A stretch of DNA of 64,000 nucleotides from Brachypodium distachyon (Eukaryota; Streptophyta; Magnoliopsida; Poales; Poaceae): positions 44,544,650 to 44,608,649 of the forward strand of contig NC_016134.3 in assembly GCF_000005505.3 (NCBI RefSeq), written 5' to 3'. How positions within the stretch are numbered: position 1 is the first letter of the stretch; each line of letters starts with the position of its first letter. The notes beneath the pieces were generated by a model. It made no database searches and was not told the DNA's origin. It worked only from the letters and a program-made list of their open reading frames with translations. Below are positions 1 through 15,194 of this stretch, piece by piece. A program made the position numbers and the translations under genes.

Positions 1-297
1 TTGGTATATACATGTGCGTTCCTGCTGACTAAAAAGTAATGCCAAACAAGCGACTTAAATGAAACCATTCATACTTGCTCTTATCTCAATGATTTGTGCC
101 AAATCAATAGGTAGTGCAGCCTAAAGGCAAACCTACCACTGCCACCAACTGAGATCTTCATAGTACTAAACATATAAATGCCAAACTCAGTAATCATTGG
201 AGTTTACAACGACCTTGTTTAAGCGGTCGGGCGGAATTAGCATTATCAGATAAATGCTTATTTTTTCAGGATTATTTATTTTGTTATTTTTTTTCAG
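1..297. other. Upstream non-coding stretch, probably intron
   Basis: No supported coding region. The stretch ends in a T-rich tract followed by CAG at 295-297, a good splice acceptor for the open frame that begins at 298. It is therefore best read as the last intron of a gene whose earlier exons lie outside the window. Confidence 0.4.
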
Positions 298-891
298 TCC
301 ACAGCTGATGAACCTTCTGACGCGTGCTCACGTACGAATGAAGACAATGGTAGGGCTAGGAGGAAGAGAAGAAGGTCTCTCGATGTATTCTCATATGCAT
401 ATGAACAAGATGTCATATTGAGGAAAAGAATGGCCAAGTTCACTGCAATGTTTGGTTGCATTTTTTTCATGGTCATGTTTATGTTTGCTTATGAGGAAGA
501 AGAAGAGGAAGAAGATGATGATGTGTCTACTGAAGAGGAAGAAGATGAAGAAGACAATGATGTGTCTACTGAAGAAGATAAAGATGATGTGTCTACTGAC
601 ATTCAAGAAGAAGAGGAAGATGATACATACTATCTTGATGCTGATCTCCTGGAGTGTTCTTTGGATTGCTTGAAAGCAGTGAAGGCAAGGATCCGTCGTG
701 AACTAGGTCCGGGCAATGTGATCTGCGATGAAGTCATTGATATGTTTGAACATGACCTGGATATAGATCAAGACGAGCTGAAGACTGCTCATGACATGTT
801 TGCCTCTAAGGACAGGAAGTTCAGGTCGCTGATGGCACTTTCTATGGATATGAGGAGGGATTGGCTGTTGATTCATATCAGGAAGCTGTGA
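298..891 (+). CDS. Last exon of an acidic protein of unknown function (partial, 5' end outside window)
   Basis: An open frame of 197 codons runs from a poly-pyrimidine/CAG acceptor at 297 to TGA at 889-891. Internal methionines exist (430), but the frame is open back to the acceptor, so this looks like a terminal exon and not a complete gene. It has an Arg/Lys-rich start, then a highly acidic segment with three repeats of an acidic run followed by D-V-S-T, and a basic-amphipathic C-terminus ending MRRDWLLIHIRKL. The last 30 residues resemble in pattern the C-terminal region of plant Myb/SANT-like (transposase-derived) proteins, where an Asp-rich linker leads to a short helix ending R-x-x-W-L. 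That is pattern recognition only. I do not assign a function. Confidence 0.45.
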   Translation, partial: STADEPSDACSRTNEDNGRARRKRRRSLDVFSYAYEQDVILRKRMAKFTAMFGCIFFMVMFMFAYEEEEEEEDDDVSTEEEEDEEDNDVSTEEDKDDVSTDIQEEEEDDTYYLDADLLECSLDCLKAVKARIRRELGPGNVICDEVIDMFEHDLDIDQDELKTAHDMFASKDRKFRSLMALSMDMRRDWLLIHIRKL

Positions 892-1737
892 AGTTACTGA
901 TCAGCTCAATCTTAACAGTAGTGCTAGTAATCGTCTACCTGGTTGCTATGGGCTATGGCTTGTTCTGACGTTTAGCCTACGATGTTCATCGCTGGTTACC
1001 CTTTTCCTATGGTCAAATATGAATGCTACATATTATGCATTGGTCGTTCATATGATTGGACGCTTGATGGATGTTGAACAATGGCTTTGGTCAATGATAT
1101 GAAAAACCCTTGGTAGTAACGTTTGGTACGTTACTGGTCCATTTCCCTTCCGGGTCCTTGTCACCATAGGAAATGTATGGTGCATGGGAGTTCGAAAAAA
1201 TCCTCTAAAAAAATCTGAAATTATCGAGTGCATGGATGCAAGGTAGCAAAGGCAGGGACTGGGTATACCTTGTTTTTGTTTCCAGGTAAATTGTTGAGTA
1301 ATTTTTTTGAACTAGCAAGCCAATCACGCTGGACCTGCTTGCATCCCTGACAGGCTGACACAACCACACAAGGTTTATCTACCATGTCACAAAATTCCAA
1401 ATTTAAGATTGGACCCATAATCTTCAGGAATAAATTAATAATAATGTTAAACTTGCTGCTTTGCTTTTTTTTTGAGAAAAAACTTGCTGCCTTTTCTTTT
1501 TGCTTTGCTGTGCAATTGGTCATGGGCCTTGTGGCCCACTCACGGGTTGGTAGCGCGGCTTGTGCTTGTTCTGGGCTCAGCTAAAAGGCCCAGCTATGCA
1601 ATAAGCCCTCGGGTCTCCTGGCGCGCTGCCCCGTTCTGTCCTCTCCTTCATCCCGCCCGCCCCCAGAGATTTTCCGCGCCTACAACCGCGTCCCGCGCGC
1701 CAAAATCTGGGAAGAAGTAAACCCCAGGGTGCCGCCA
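892..1737. other. Intergenic
   Basis: It holds the probable 3' UTR of the gene before it, AT-rich sequence, a micro-insertion at 1460-1479, and from about 1600 a GC-rich stretch that looks like a 5' leader for the ATG at 1738. No other gene is supported. Confidence 0.4.
1460..1479 (-). mobile_element. Very short poly(T) insertion flanked by direct repeats
   Basis: About 20 bp ending in a T run followed by GAGAAA sits between two copies of AAACTTGCTGC (1449-1459 and 1480-1490). The T-run-then-GAG signature is the complement of the 3' tail of the LINE at 50423. The simplest reading is a LINE reverse-transcription event truncated almost to the tail. Confidence 0.4.
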
Positions 1738-2712
1738 ATGCCGCCGAAAACAAAGGCTGGAGCTCGCCGTGCCCTCTTCCTGGACGAGGTAGGTGCTCCT
1801 TCGTGGTCAGTGGTCGGATTTGGGGGGTTAGGGACTTAGGGTTCCGAGGAATCATCTGATTTTGTTTGGAAGTGCACTGGATTTGCGCAGCAAGGGCTTG
1901 GAGTTTAGGGTTTGAAAAATTGGGTGGAATCTGGGTTTGGTACCTTGATATTGGAGTCTTGGACACTCTTTGAGTCCGGGTCTCAGACCCAACCGGAGTA
2001 ATAGATTTGCCATTTCACAGGGAAACTGAGTTGTCTGAGCAATTGTGCTTTTGGTGGTGCCTAGTGTGTGTATACATCAAAATGGGAGAGTTGTGACACC
2101 CGGAGCAAGCGCAAGTAATTCATGATAACGCTGACTTTATCCAGCCTTGCTACAATGCCTTCTAAGTCATGTATGAACTTTATAGCTATATCTGTGTTAC
2201 TTAGACTGAAATAACATAATGTGAGCCGTGTTATATTGGGAGCATGGTAGTAGTGTTTTCTGCTATTTTTCTTTATTTCGCTTCATGGAAATATTTTGAG
2301 TGTCTTTTCAATCGCAGCAAGCACATGGGTTATTATGAATATTAATAATGTGTAAGCTTCACTGAGATGTCATAGTTGATCTTGTAAAGCCTGTGTTCTG
2401 TGCATTGCAAGATGTAGAGGCCGTTGGAGCCATGCCTTTCATTATCCAAAGATCTAAAATAAGATATTTTTGTATTTACGGTAAGTTTTTCTTTTAATTG
2501 GTACTCTGGCTTCTGAGTATTCGATATACATACATGCAACTTAGTTCTTGTTGAAGTTCTAGGTCACCTTTGCATAAGGGGATTGGCCGGGATTAACAAT
2601 GTTGGATTAATGTTCATTTATCATGTTATTGTCTCAGGCCATGGCAAATGAACCTTCAGATGCATTGTACAACCATCTATGTATTCAGCATTGTGTATTC
2701 AGCATGTTCTCG
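1738..2712 (+). pseudogene. Candidate truncated gene: first exon plus a degenerate relative of the 298-891 exon
   Basis: An ATG at 1738 after a GC-rich leader opens 17 codons (MPPKTKAGARRALFLDE) that end at a consensus donor, GAG|GTAGGT (1789). Downstream at 2638, after a TCTCAG acceptor, a short frame reads A-M-A-N-E-P-S-D-A. It matches the start of the 298-891 exon, which also follows an acceptor and reads S-T-A-D-E-P-S-D-A. After about nine residues the similarity is lost, and a 20-bp segment (GCATTGTACAACCATCTATG) is repeated 79 bp later. The likely story is a tandem relative of the first gene that lost its body. Without the missing exons of the first gene this cannot be settled. Confidence 0.3.
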
Positions 2713-3227
2713 TCACCTCTCGGTATTCAACTATTCATGGAAGCATTGTACAACCATCTATGTTTTTCAGGAATATCCTAACCGATGATTGTGAGAAACG
2801 AGAACCAAAATTGGTGTGCAATATCATACCAAGCTAGGGTGTGTTTTATGTCTTTCTACGACCCACATTCGAAGATTTAGAGAAACCATTTGGATTCTAA
2901 TTCAAATTTGAAACCGTTTGCTTTACCTCATCAAAACCATCTTTAGTGGTATCTGATGACATGTCTGCCATGTAGATGTTGGGCTGGCTTGTACTCTGTT
3001 TACGTCGATGATCAAGTCCACGCTGGTGCACTGGCAAACTGACTAAAAGGATCAAGAGTTTAAACACCAAGTTTTGATTTTCAATATTTTTTATAACGAG
3101 TTTTAAGGTGAATTCTGAATGGTTTCATAGGGCAAGGTTGAAAGTGAACTCTTCTTCTTCCCTCCCACTCTCGACATTAGCGCCAAAGACCCTCATTTCA
3201 AAATCCCACCCCGTCACCGCCGCCTCC
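2713..3227. other. Intergenic and 5' region of the MutY gene
   Basis: No gene seen. The last ~100 bases, rich in C/T, are the probable 5' leader of the downstream glycosylase gene. The reading frame is open upstream of the ATG but contains no earlier ATG. Confidence 0.4.
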
Positions 3228-5652
3228 ATGGCCAAGAGCCCTAAGGCGGCGGCAGCCACCACTCGGCGACCCACCAGAAAACCCCGCGCCGCCTCCGCCT
3301 CCGCCGCTTCCGCGCCCCCCTCCGCGGACATCGAGGACCTGGCGGTGCCCGCCTCGGCGGCGGCCGCGGTGCGCGCGGGGCTGCTCCCGTGGTACGACGC
3401 GCACCGCCGCGACCTGCCGTGGCGGTTCTCCGCGGCGCCCGGGCGGGAGGGTAAAGAGGAGAGGGCGTACGCGGTGTGGGTGTCGGAGGTGATGCTGCAG
3501 CAGACGCGGGTGCCCGTCGTCGTCGACTACTACTCCCGGTGGATGGCCCGGTGGCCCACCGTCGAGACCCTCGCCGCCGCCACGCAGGAGGTGAGACCCT
3601 GAGATGTACTGAAAGTCAGAAAGAGGGGCATTTCTCCTGCGCGGGGAAGATTCAATCTTTGATGAATAGTTTGCAGGGGACAGCCGGGCTTATTATCTGT
3701 GGTTTGCTGCTTGTTGCAGGAGGTGAACGAGATGTGGGCCGGGCTCGGGTACTACCGGAGGGCTCGATTTCTCCTGGAGGTGAGTAGTGTTCAATCCACA
3801 CTCCACTGGCCATGGCAAATTATGCTCACCATTGTAGCGAATGGAGGGCTCGTTGTCCACTAGTTTGGCAAAGATTACAGTGCTCGTGGTCTGTTTGACG
3901 TTTTGCTTCAGAGAGCTTGGAAGCCCGATTTGGATTTTGCCTGACTTTTTCACTGAAATGACGATTTTTAGTGTTTTTTCCTGGAAATTTATTTGGGGTA
4001 GTCTGAGAGGGATTGTTGCAGTTAATTAAAAATCTCAGTTGTGTTGTTTCATAAGAAGATGCACTTCTTCTTTTATGGGGAAGCAGGGGGCTAAACAGAT
4101 TGCTGAAAAGGGGGAGTTCCCTAGCACGGCCTCAACACTTCGTCAGGTTCGTGGCATTGGGGATTACACAGCTGGAGCCATTGCTTCCATAGCGTTCAAT
4201 GAGGTTGGACACTCGTCGCTGCTTTTAAATGAGCATGTGCATTCTTGTTTCCATATTCAAATGACCTTGCAACATTTGCTGTTACCATAGGTCACTCCAC
4301 TTGTGGATGGAAATGTTGTGCGTGTTCTCAGCAGGCTTTTTGCTATTGCTGATAATCCAAAAGAATCCTCAACGGTGAAGAGATTCTGGTGAGCAGCCCT
4401 ATCGTGACAGTAATCTCTTTTTATTACATGGCCGTTTACAGTAATGGTAACATTTAGTGCAAATTAGGACCGAGTATGGTGATTTATTATCTTGTAACAT
4501 TTTCCTAGAATGAACAACTAACCGGCATAGTTAACTTTAGCATTTAAATTTCAGTTTACAAGCTTGATCTGCAGTTGCCAGTCTCCACCTAACCTAAGTG
4601 CAAGTTGTATTCACTTTTAGTTCCATATCAATACTGATCTCTCTGCGACCATACTTTTTAGTGAATGCCTAATTTCGGATTGGGAAGCTTTATAAAGATA
4701 ATTTCTTCATTACTTTGGTCTTTTTGACATGGTTTGCTTGATCATAGGGAGCTTGCTGGTCAACTGGTTGATCCTTCAAGGCCAGGAGACTTCAACCAAG
4801 CAATGATGGAATTAGGAGCAACACTTTGTAGCAAGACGAAGCCTGGCTGCTCACAGTGCCCTGTCTCTAGCCACTGCCAAGCACTTGAGCTTTCCCGAGA
4901 AAATCCATCAGTTGGAGTTACAGACTACCCACGAGTGGTACCAAAATCCAAACCACGGTGTGATTTCGCAGCGGTTTGTGTTGTTGAGATCGCACAATGC
5001 TTGGAGCCAGATATGGCAGATCGAAGGGGCAAGGATAATCTCTTTCTCATGGTAAAGAGGCCAGAACAGGGCCTGCTTGCAGGGCTCTGGGAGTTCCCAT
5101 CTGTTCTTGTAGATGAAAGTAAGACTGATTTGGTAAACCGGAGAAAAGAGATGGATACATATCTGAAACAGTTGCTTGGCATAGACCTTAAACGAACATC
5201 CGATGTGATCCTCAGGGAGGATGTTGGTCAGCATGTTCATATTTTCTCCCACATTCGCCTGACTATGAACGTTGAGCTGGTGATTCTCACGGTCAAAGGT
5301 GATCATGTGCTTTCCTCACTGTCAGTTAGTTTCTACTTGTCACTTTCCCATGCTGCACCCTAATTTTTCAGTTGTAGATGACGTGGGTCGTCTATGCGAA
5401 AAAGGACAAGATAACGCCGAACTGAAACTCGTCGATGAAAGTTCAATTGATTCCATGGGCTTGACATCAGGAATTCGGAAGGTAATTACAGTTCAAGTCT
5501 TTGCAATACCAACTCGTCCTGCATTTGGTCATAACTGTAATGTGGAAGCTTCACTTTAGGTTTACAACATGGTGAAGGCTTTCAAGATGAAAAAGCTCCC
5601 GGAGCAGAGCCCAATGCCCACGAGGAAAAGGAGTAGACGGCAAAAGCAGTAG
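3228..5652 (+). CDS. MYH: Adenine DNA glycosylase (MutY/MUTYH homologue)
   Basis: Seven exons: 3228-3590, 3720-3779, 4087-4203, 4291-4388, 4748-5298, 5372-5481, 5560-5652. All have GT-AG borders and join in phase to 463 aa. In the family, this enzyme removes adenine mispaired with 8-oxoguanine (base excision repair). The catalytic Glu lies in SEVMLQQT (about residue 87). The helix-hairpin-helix is LRQVRGIGDYTAGAI (159-173). The catalytic Asp is in LVDGNVVRVL (186). The 4Fe-4S ligands follow the exact C-X6-C-X2-C-X5-C spacing (C240, C247, C250, C256). A C-terminal NUDIX-like domain that recognises 8-oxoG carries PEQGLLAGLWEFP and HVHIFSHIRL. The N-terminus is Ala/Lys/Arg-rich, and a basic C-terminal tail (RKRSRR) could be a nuclear signal. 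The start is the first ATG in a frame open upstream. Confidence 0.95.
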
Positions 5653-6577
5653 CAATGTAGCAATGTAGCTAAAGCATTCCGTATGTATCTGGATTGCTGA
5701 CTCAAAACTGCCAGCAAACTGTTGCATTGTGGCAAGCTCGCTGGAAGGAAACTAGTAGTGTCGTCCGAATATCTGCCACTTCCTGAAACCTTAATTTAGT
5801 GCCTTCTTAATTCTCCATTGGTTTACTCGAGTAAAATTTCCTTGTGTTGGATCATGAAACAGACAGCCTTTATATAACCTTTGTTGCACCAGCCATAATA
5901 AAAATAAACCCAATCATGCGACGCATCAGTCTCCACACGAATCCATAGCCATGGAAACAGAATTTCAGTTGGAAAAAAGAAAGTACCTTACATCTACTGG
6001 GAAAATAGTAGAAATAGGCACATCATTTGCAAACCCTATCACTGACGCCATATGTCAGGGGCGGAGCATATTATCAAAATGCAAAGTCAAATAAGGCATA
6101 TGATCAAATTTGTTGTCTTTGGAAGGAGGTGGAATGCTCCATGGACCATCACCACCAACTCAAATATTTATACGAATCAAGATTAATTGCAAAAAAAAAA
6201 AGATCAATGTATGTTGTTGCCAGTAACATTGCTGTTAGGTGCTTATTGTATTCTTACCTGACTGAATTCATTATCAGGATAAGCAGGTAGCATCAACCTT
6301 CATAGTGAAAGTATGGGAAACGTGATTCAAAGGACAAATGGCACAAACCATAACAGTTACTCTGTAACTTCTTTCGAAATGAGTCGCTGGGTACAGTGGT
6401 TCAGTTGTGAAACAAATTTCTACGGCTGCTATGTTTATGCTTGAAAATTAAAAAAAATAATACAGGAAAGCCAATACAGATAGCAGCAGTAATGGCATAC
6501 AAAGAACGGTTCATCCTCATAGGGAAACACTGTCGAAACAAATAGATGGGGACAAGTGCCTTTTGCTATCCACCAGA
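5653..6577. other. Convergent intergenic region
   Basis: It holds the 3' UTRs of the MutY gene (+) and the KDO-8-P synthase gene (-), which converge here. Two short open frames (6027-6290, 6546-6737) have no recognisable content, and the second overlaps the real antisense last exon. Nothing else supported. Confidence 0.5.
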
Positions 6578-11281
<4,704 letters not shown>

Positions 11282-11602
11282 GTCTGAGAAGTTAGAACGG
11301 GAACCGCGGCGGCGGCGGCGCGCGGGAGATGGCTGGGGTGTGTGTGTGAGAGAGAGAGAGAGAGGGGCGTCGGTGGCACGGTCCGGCGAAATTGGCGGAA
11401 CTTGTAGGGCGCAGCGGCGGTCGGGTAGGTGAGAATTTAGAGGCGCATTGAGATTTTAGAGATCGGAGACACTTGTGGATGGGCTCGGAGCTGCTTTGGT
11501 AGGGCAGAGCATGGGGACTGGGGAGCAGCACGGCACGAGGAAGACAGAGGAAAGAGACAAGGTACGGGAAGGCCGATAAAAAATAAATAAAAAGTTGGAG
11601 AT

Positions 11603-11622
11603 TTTTTTTTTTTGAGAACATT
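11603..11622 (-). mobile_element. 20-bp poly(T) insertion with 14-bp target duplication
   Basis: A T run followed by GAGAACATT lies exactly between two perfect copies of AAAAAGTTGGAGAT (11589-11602 and 11623-11636). The structure matches a target-primed retroposition that stopped just after the poly(A) tail. The T-run-GAG order matches the tail of the LINE family present at 50423. Confidence 0.6.
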
Positions 11623-12119
11623 AAAAAGTTGGAGATGTGTTTTGGACTTTGTTAAGGGGATTATTGACGCGCAGATGGGCTTGGCCCAACAATGACGAAT
11701 CTCGGTCGAGGGCTTGCTCCCTATGTGGGTATGTGGCCCACTCCAAGCTTATTTCTTTGTTTCTACCACCACGAAACTCTTTCCCAGAAACAAAGAAGAA
11801 CATTTAAAAAAAAGCTGGTTGGTTGAATTTGGGGTCCAGGCCTGGCAGCCAGGAAATGGTTTGAATTATGTGGTACCAAACTGGCAACATGTGAACCTGC
11901 TCACTGTAAAAGTGAGACGTTGTAGAAAATAAAATCAACGAACACTACAGGATTGATTGATCCATAATTGACGGCTAGTGTTTAAAATTTGGGAAGATTG
12001 GGATGTGTAACACACTAAAACTTACAGGAGCTCTTGAATAAAGTTCAGTAATAATCAGTTTTGAATACATGTTTGATTTAAAGCATAATACCAAAATTAT
12101 GCATGATATCATGAGCTAA

Positions 12120-12274
12120 ACGGGTCTAACAAGTGTTTGGTAACTTGACTCGTTAAGCCCATTAACTTTACGAGTTGAAAAGACGAACTTGACTCGGCTC
12201 GTTGGTATTCGAGTTCAACCCGAGTTATTGACTACTCGTTAAACTCGCGAGTTTTGAGGTTTCGCCCATCCCTA
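12120..12274. mobile_element. Fragment of a hAT-like transposon end
   Basis: The segment contains repeated ACTCGTTAA / CGAGTT motifs and ends TTTCGCCCATCCCTA, the complement of TAGGGATGGGCGAAA. TAGGGATG-type termini next to subterminal CTCGTTAA repeats are common in grass hAT elements. I could not find the opposite end, so the element is probably truncated. Confidence 0.4.
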
Positions 12275-13923
12275 ATAGCGACCAAAACAACTCATCGGGA
12301 GGGTCTCTTGTATATCCACACAAAGCGGTATGTGGAAGATGACCGTGAACACTAACGCGAGGTTGGTGGGGAAGGAAGAGGAATGAACAATAGAGACTAG
12401 GCTCACCAAATAGGATGACACGATGTGGCATCTCGGGCAATGTCGAGGATGACTATGGTGATTCCTTTTCGTGGAGATGATCAAAGGAGGAGGGGATCCA
12501 ATCAGACATCGTAGTAGTGCATAAAAAGGAGCATACAAATTAGTAATCCCACAATTATGTTATTGATCATTCATATATTTGGATTTGAAGATGAGGATAT
12601 AATTCCTGAGGTTCTGTTCATTCAAATTCCCCAGAAACTATTGGAGGTGCTGTGACAATTGGTTAACGAGTTTAGAAGACAATTACTAACAAATTCAATA
12701 TTTGGTTAACAAGATTTATGAAACATAGAACAACAACTTAGCATCTAAATCCATGCCTACCCCCAGAGCCCCTTACCGGTAAATGGTGTCGTGTAGATAG
12801 GACATTCATGCGATAGGTGAAGAATCTATTGTACTAGCTGAATATTTATTCGAGTGCTTGACCACAGCACAGGAAAGTGCATCGAGGGGGGAGGAACCTT
12901 GGAGCAGCAGCTAGCAAGTCTGCCTTCCTTCCTGCCTCCCCTTTCCAAAAGTGCTTTGGAAGAATATCTCTCTTGCACTCAAGCTCATAGGGAACAAATT
13001 CCACCACTGTTTGTGTAAAAAGATCAATGTTCATCCAATGAACTTAACCCAAATTCTACATACATTAAAAAAAATTCTCCCACCAAATCTTCAGTATAGA
13101 GCATATATCCTAAATCTTGGTACAATATGAAAGAGAGTAAAAATTGCAATAAGGTATAAAGGTCACTACCGTGCAGTGCAAGAACACTCAGCATCTTTAT
13201 ACTACCTGTCTCTGAATCCTAGACCAGAATTTTCTACCAAACCTGTCATTTCGATCTGACGGCTTGGAATTGCTAAACCTTTTTTTTTCTCATGTGGGAA
13301 CAAAATTGTGCATTTTGGCAAAAAGTGAAATGTAATTGTTTGCTAGGAAAAAATATGGAATGTGCGTTACAACTTACAAGGAGGAAAACCAGTGTGCCCC
13401 CACATCCCACCCACTTGGTCCTTGATGCAATGCACCTATCCTCCCTGCCTGCCTGCATAGGCTTCCAAGGTTTTCAAAACCGCTCTCTTTTAGCCCACGG
13501 ATAGGAAAAAACGGCAGCCTTCCTGGTCATGTTCATCTCCTCTTCCTCCCCCACATCCCCCAAAAGGGGCAGATGCTACAACCTACAAGTTTTCTGTCTG
13601 TCTGCTGCACCAGCATATCTTGATGTCTATCTATCTGCCATCAAAAGTCTCCATTTAATCCTGCCACCACTCTGTGTATGTGCTGCTGGCGCCTTGACAG
13701 AGACAACGCTTAATTTCTTTCTTGCTTCTTCTACAACTCCATTTAGTTTGGTTGATCTTTCTTTGGTTTTTCCTTCTCCTGGTCCGGTCAAATTTGACCA
13801 AAGCCCCCCATGATGTCCTTCTCCGAATCCTACATACCTTTCGGAAGTTCCTAGGCGCCATTCCCCATTTGTGTTGGTTCCAACTTCCAAGAACTGCTTC
13901 GATACAAGTATACGAGATCAGAG

Positions 13924-14096
13924 GTATTAACTAGTTTTGTTCATCTGTTACCTTTTCTGCGTTACAAATCAGATCACAGCTTGTACCCAGTTTGCTGTGT
14001 TATAAATCTCTTTAACGTTTATCCTTCTTTTTAATCTCAGATACTAATCCTGCAATTCTCCCAAAGCAGCTGACATTTACTGGATATATACTGCAG
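13924..14096 (+). other. Probable 5' leader intron of the ARGOS-like gene
   Basis: A donor at GAG|GTATTAAC (13924) and an acceptor at ATATACTGCAG (14096) bracket an AT-rich stretch upstream of the ATG at 14224. The exon after it continues open to the start codon. It is inferred from splice signals only. Confidence 0.4.
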
Positions 14097-14223
14097 TTGG
14101 AGAGCCCGCAACACCAATCTTCGTCGGAAACATTTCGCAATCTTCAGAAACCAAGATCAGGTTTCAGTCTTCTGAAGAAACATAGATTCCACAAGCCATC
14201 TTGGAATCTTCAGAGTTGCTGTC

Positions 14224-14511
14224 ATGGCAATGGAGACCCAGCTCGCCAGAGACGAAGCAAGGCAGAGGAGAACAATAAGCCGGAAGGAACAAGACCAGAA
14301 GAATGCGTCGTCGTCTAGCTACTTCAGCACGGAGGCGTTTCTGATGCTGGCCTGCGTGGCCGTGACGCTGTTGGTGCTGCCGTTGCTCCTGCCGCCGCTG
14401 CCGCCGCCGCCGGCCTTGCTGCTGCTGGTGCCCGTGTGCATGCTTGTGCTCCTCGTCGTGCTCGCCTTCATGCCGTCGGATGTCAGGACCATGGCCTCCT
14501 CCTACCTGTAG
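14224..14511 (+). CDS. ARGOS / ORGAN SIZE RELATED family protein
   Basis: A 95-aa single-exon protein. Residues 1-32 are hydrophilic and basic. Then comes YFSTEAFLMLACVAVTL, a first membrane helix, the family signature LPPLPPPP (about 58-65), a second helix (LLLLVPVCMLVLLVVLAF) and the closing MPS. This hydrophobic helix - LPPLPPPP - helix arrangement is the OSR domain that defines ARGOS, ARGOS-LIKE and OSR1/2. Those small endomembrane proteins promote organ growth and, in maize and Arabidopsis, dampen ethylene response. Length and domain position at the C-terminus fit the family. The Leu run in the second helix is unusually uniform. Which paralogue it is cannot be told from sequence alone. 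Confidence 0.85.
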   Translation: MAMETQLARDEARQRRTISRKEQDQKNASSSSYFSTEAFLMLACVAVTLLVLPLLLPPLPPPPALLLLVPVCMLVLLVVLAFMPSDVRTMASSYL

Positions 14512-15194
14512 AGCTTGTAGATACAGAGTGGTAGTATAAAGAAGCAAAAAAAAATTCATTTTATGAACTTTTTGGTTTTTGTTTTCGGCTTTGTTGGTGT
14601 ATCACGTTAATGTGTGCAAGAAGAGTTTTGTTTTTTCCGGCATATTAATGTATAGATATATCAGAAGGTCATATGGCATTTTATCTTATTTGCATTTGAT
14701 TGTTGGATTTAGCTTTGTTGTACTGCTAAATTGCTTCAACCAAGTTCTTTTAACAACTGCTTCAACCAAGTTATGGGCTCATTTGACAAAGAATGGTAAT
14801 CTCTGAAAAAGTCGCTCAAAAAAATGGTAGTCTCTGGCAGTTATGCCATCTTCACTGTTGGGTGAATAAATATACGGTAGTATGTTAAGGTTCTACTTCT
14901 AGCTAGTCGCACCTACAGTGCAATGTTGCTGGACCTTCAGATTATTGTAGCAGTTCTAACCCTCAGAGTGAAAGAGACACTTGGCTCAAAAAGAAATTTG
15001 ACAGCCCATTTCTATTTTATCCATTGCCTAATCCTTAATCCAGACACTAATTAAACCCAACCAAAATTTACAGAGATACTCCATCAACCCAAGTGACCTG
15101 TACAAAACATACCATACAAGTTCAACTCACAGCAACACACTTCAGAATCTTCAGATCAGCACAAGCATGCATTCAGCTTGCCACCAACTTGGCT
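14512..15194. other. Convergent intergenic region
   Basis: It holds the 3' UTRs of the ARGOS-like gene (+) and the receptor kinase (-). AT-rich; no other gene or repeat recognised. Confidence 0.5.

Larger units (their letters stand above)
11282..13923. other. Intergenic, with the KDSA promoter and scattered repeat fragments
   Basis: The first ~300 bases upstream of the KDSA ATG are GC-rich, with a (GA)n run at 11347-11363, and are the likely KDSA 5' leader and promoter. The rest holds a micro-insertion at 11603, a hAT-like end at 12274, and AT-rich unique sequence. Several short open frames (such as 12846-13034 and 13292-13504) have no recognisable domain or splice context. The last few hundred bases (from about 13500) are C/T-rich and probably belong to the promoter and leader of the ARGOS-like gene. 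Confidence 0.4.

Noticed and set aside
12846..13034. 62-codon minus-strand frame with several Cys
   Set aside because: No splice context, signal peptide or cysteine spacing that would mark a small secreted peptide.
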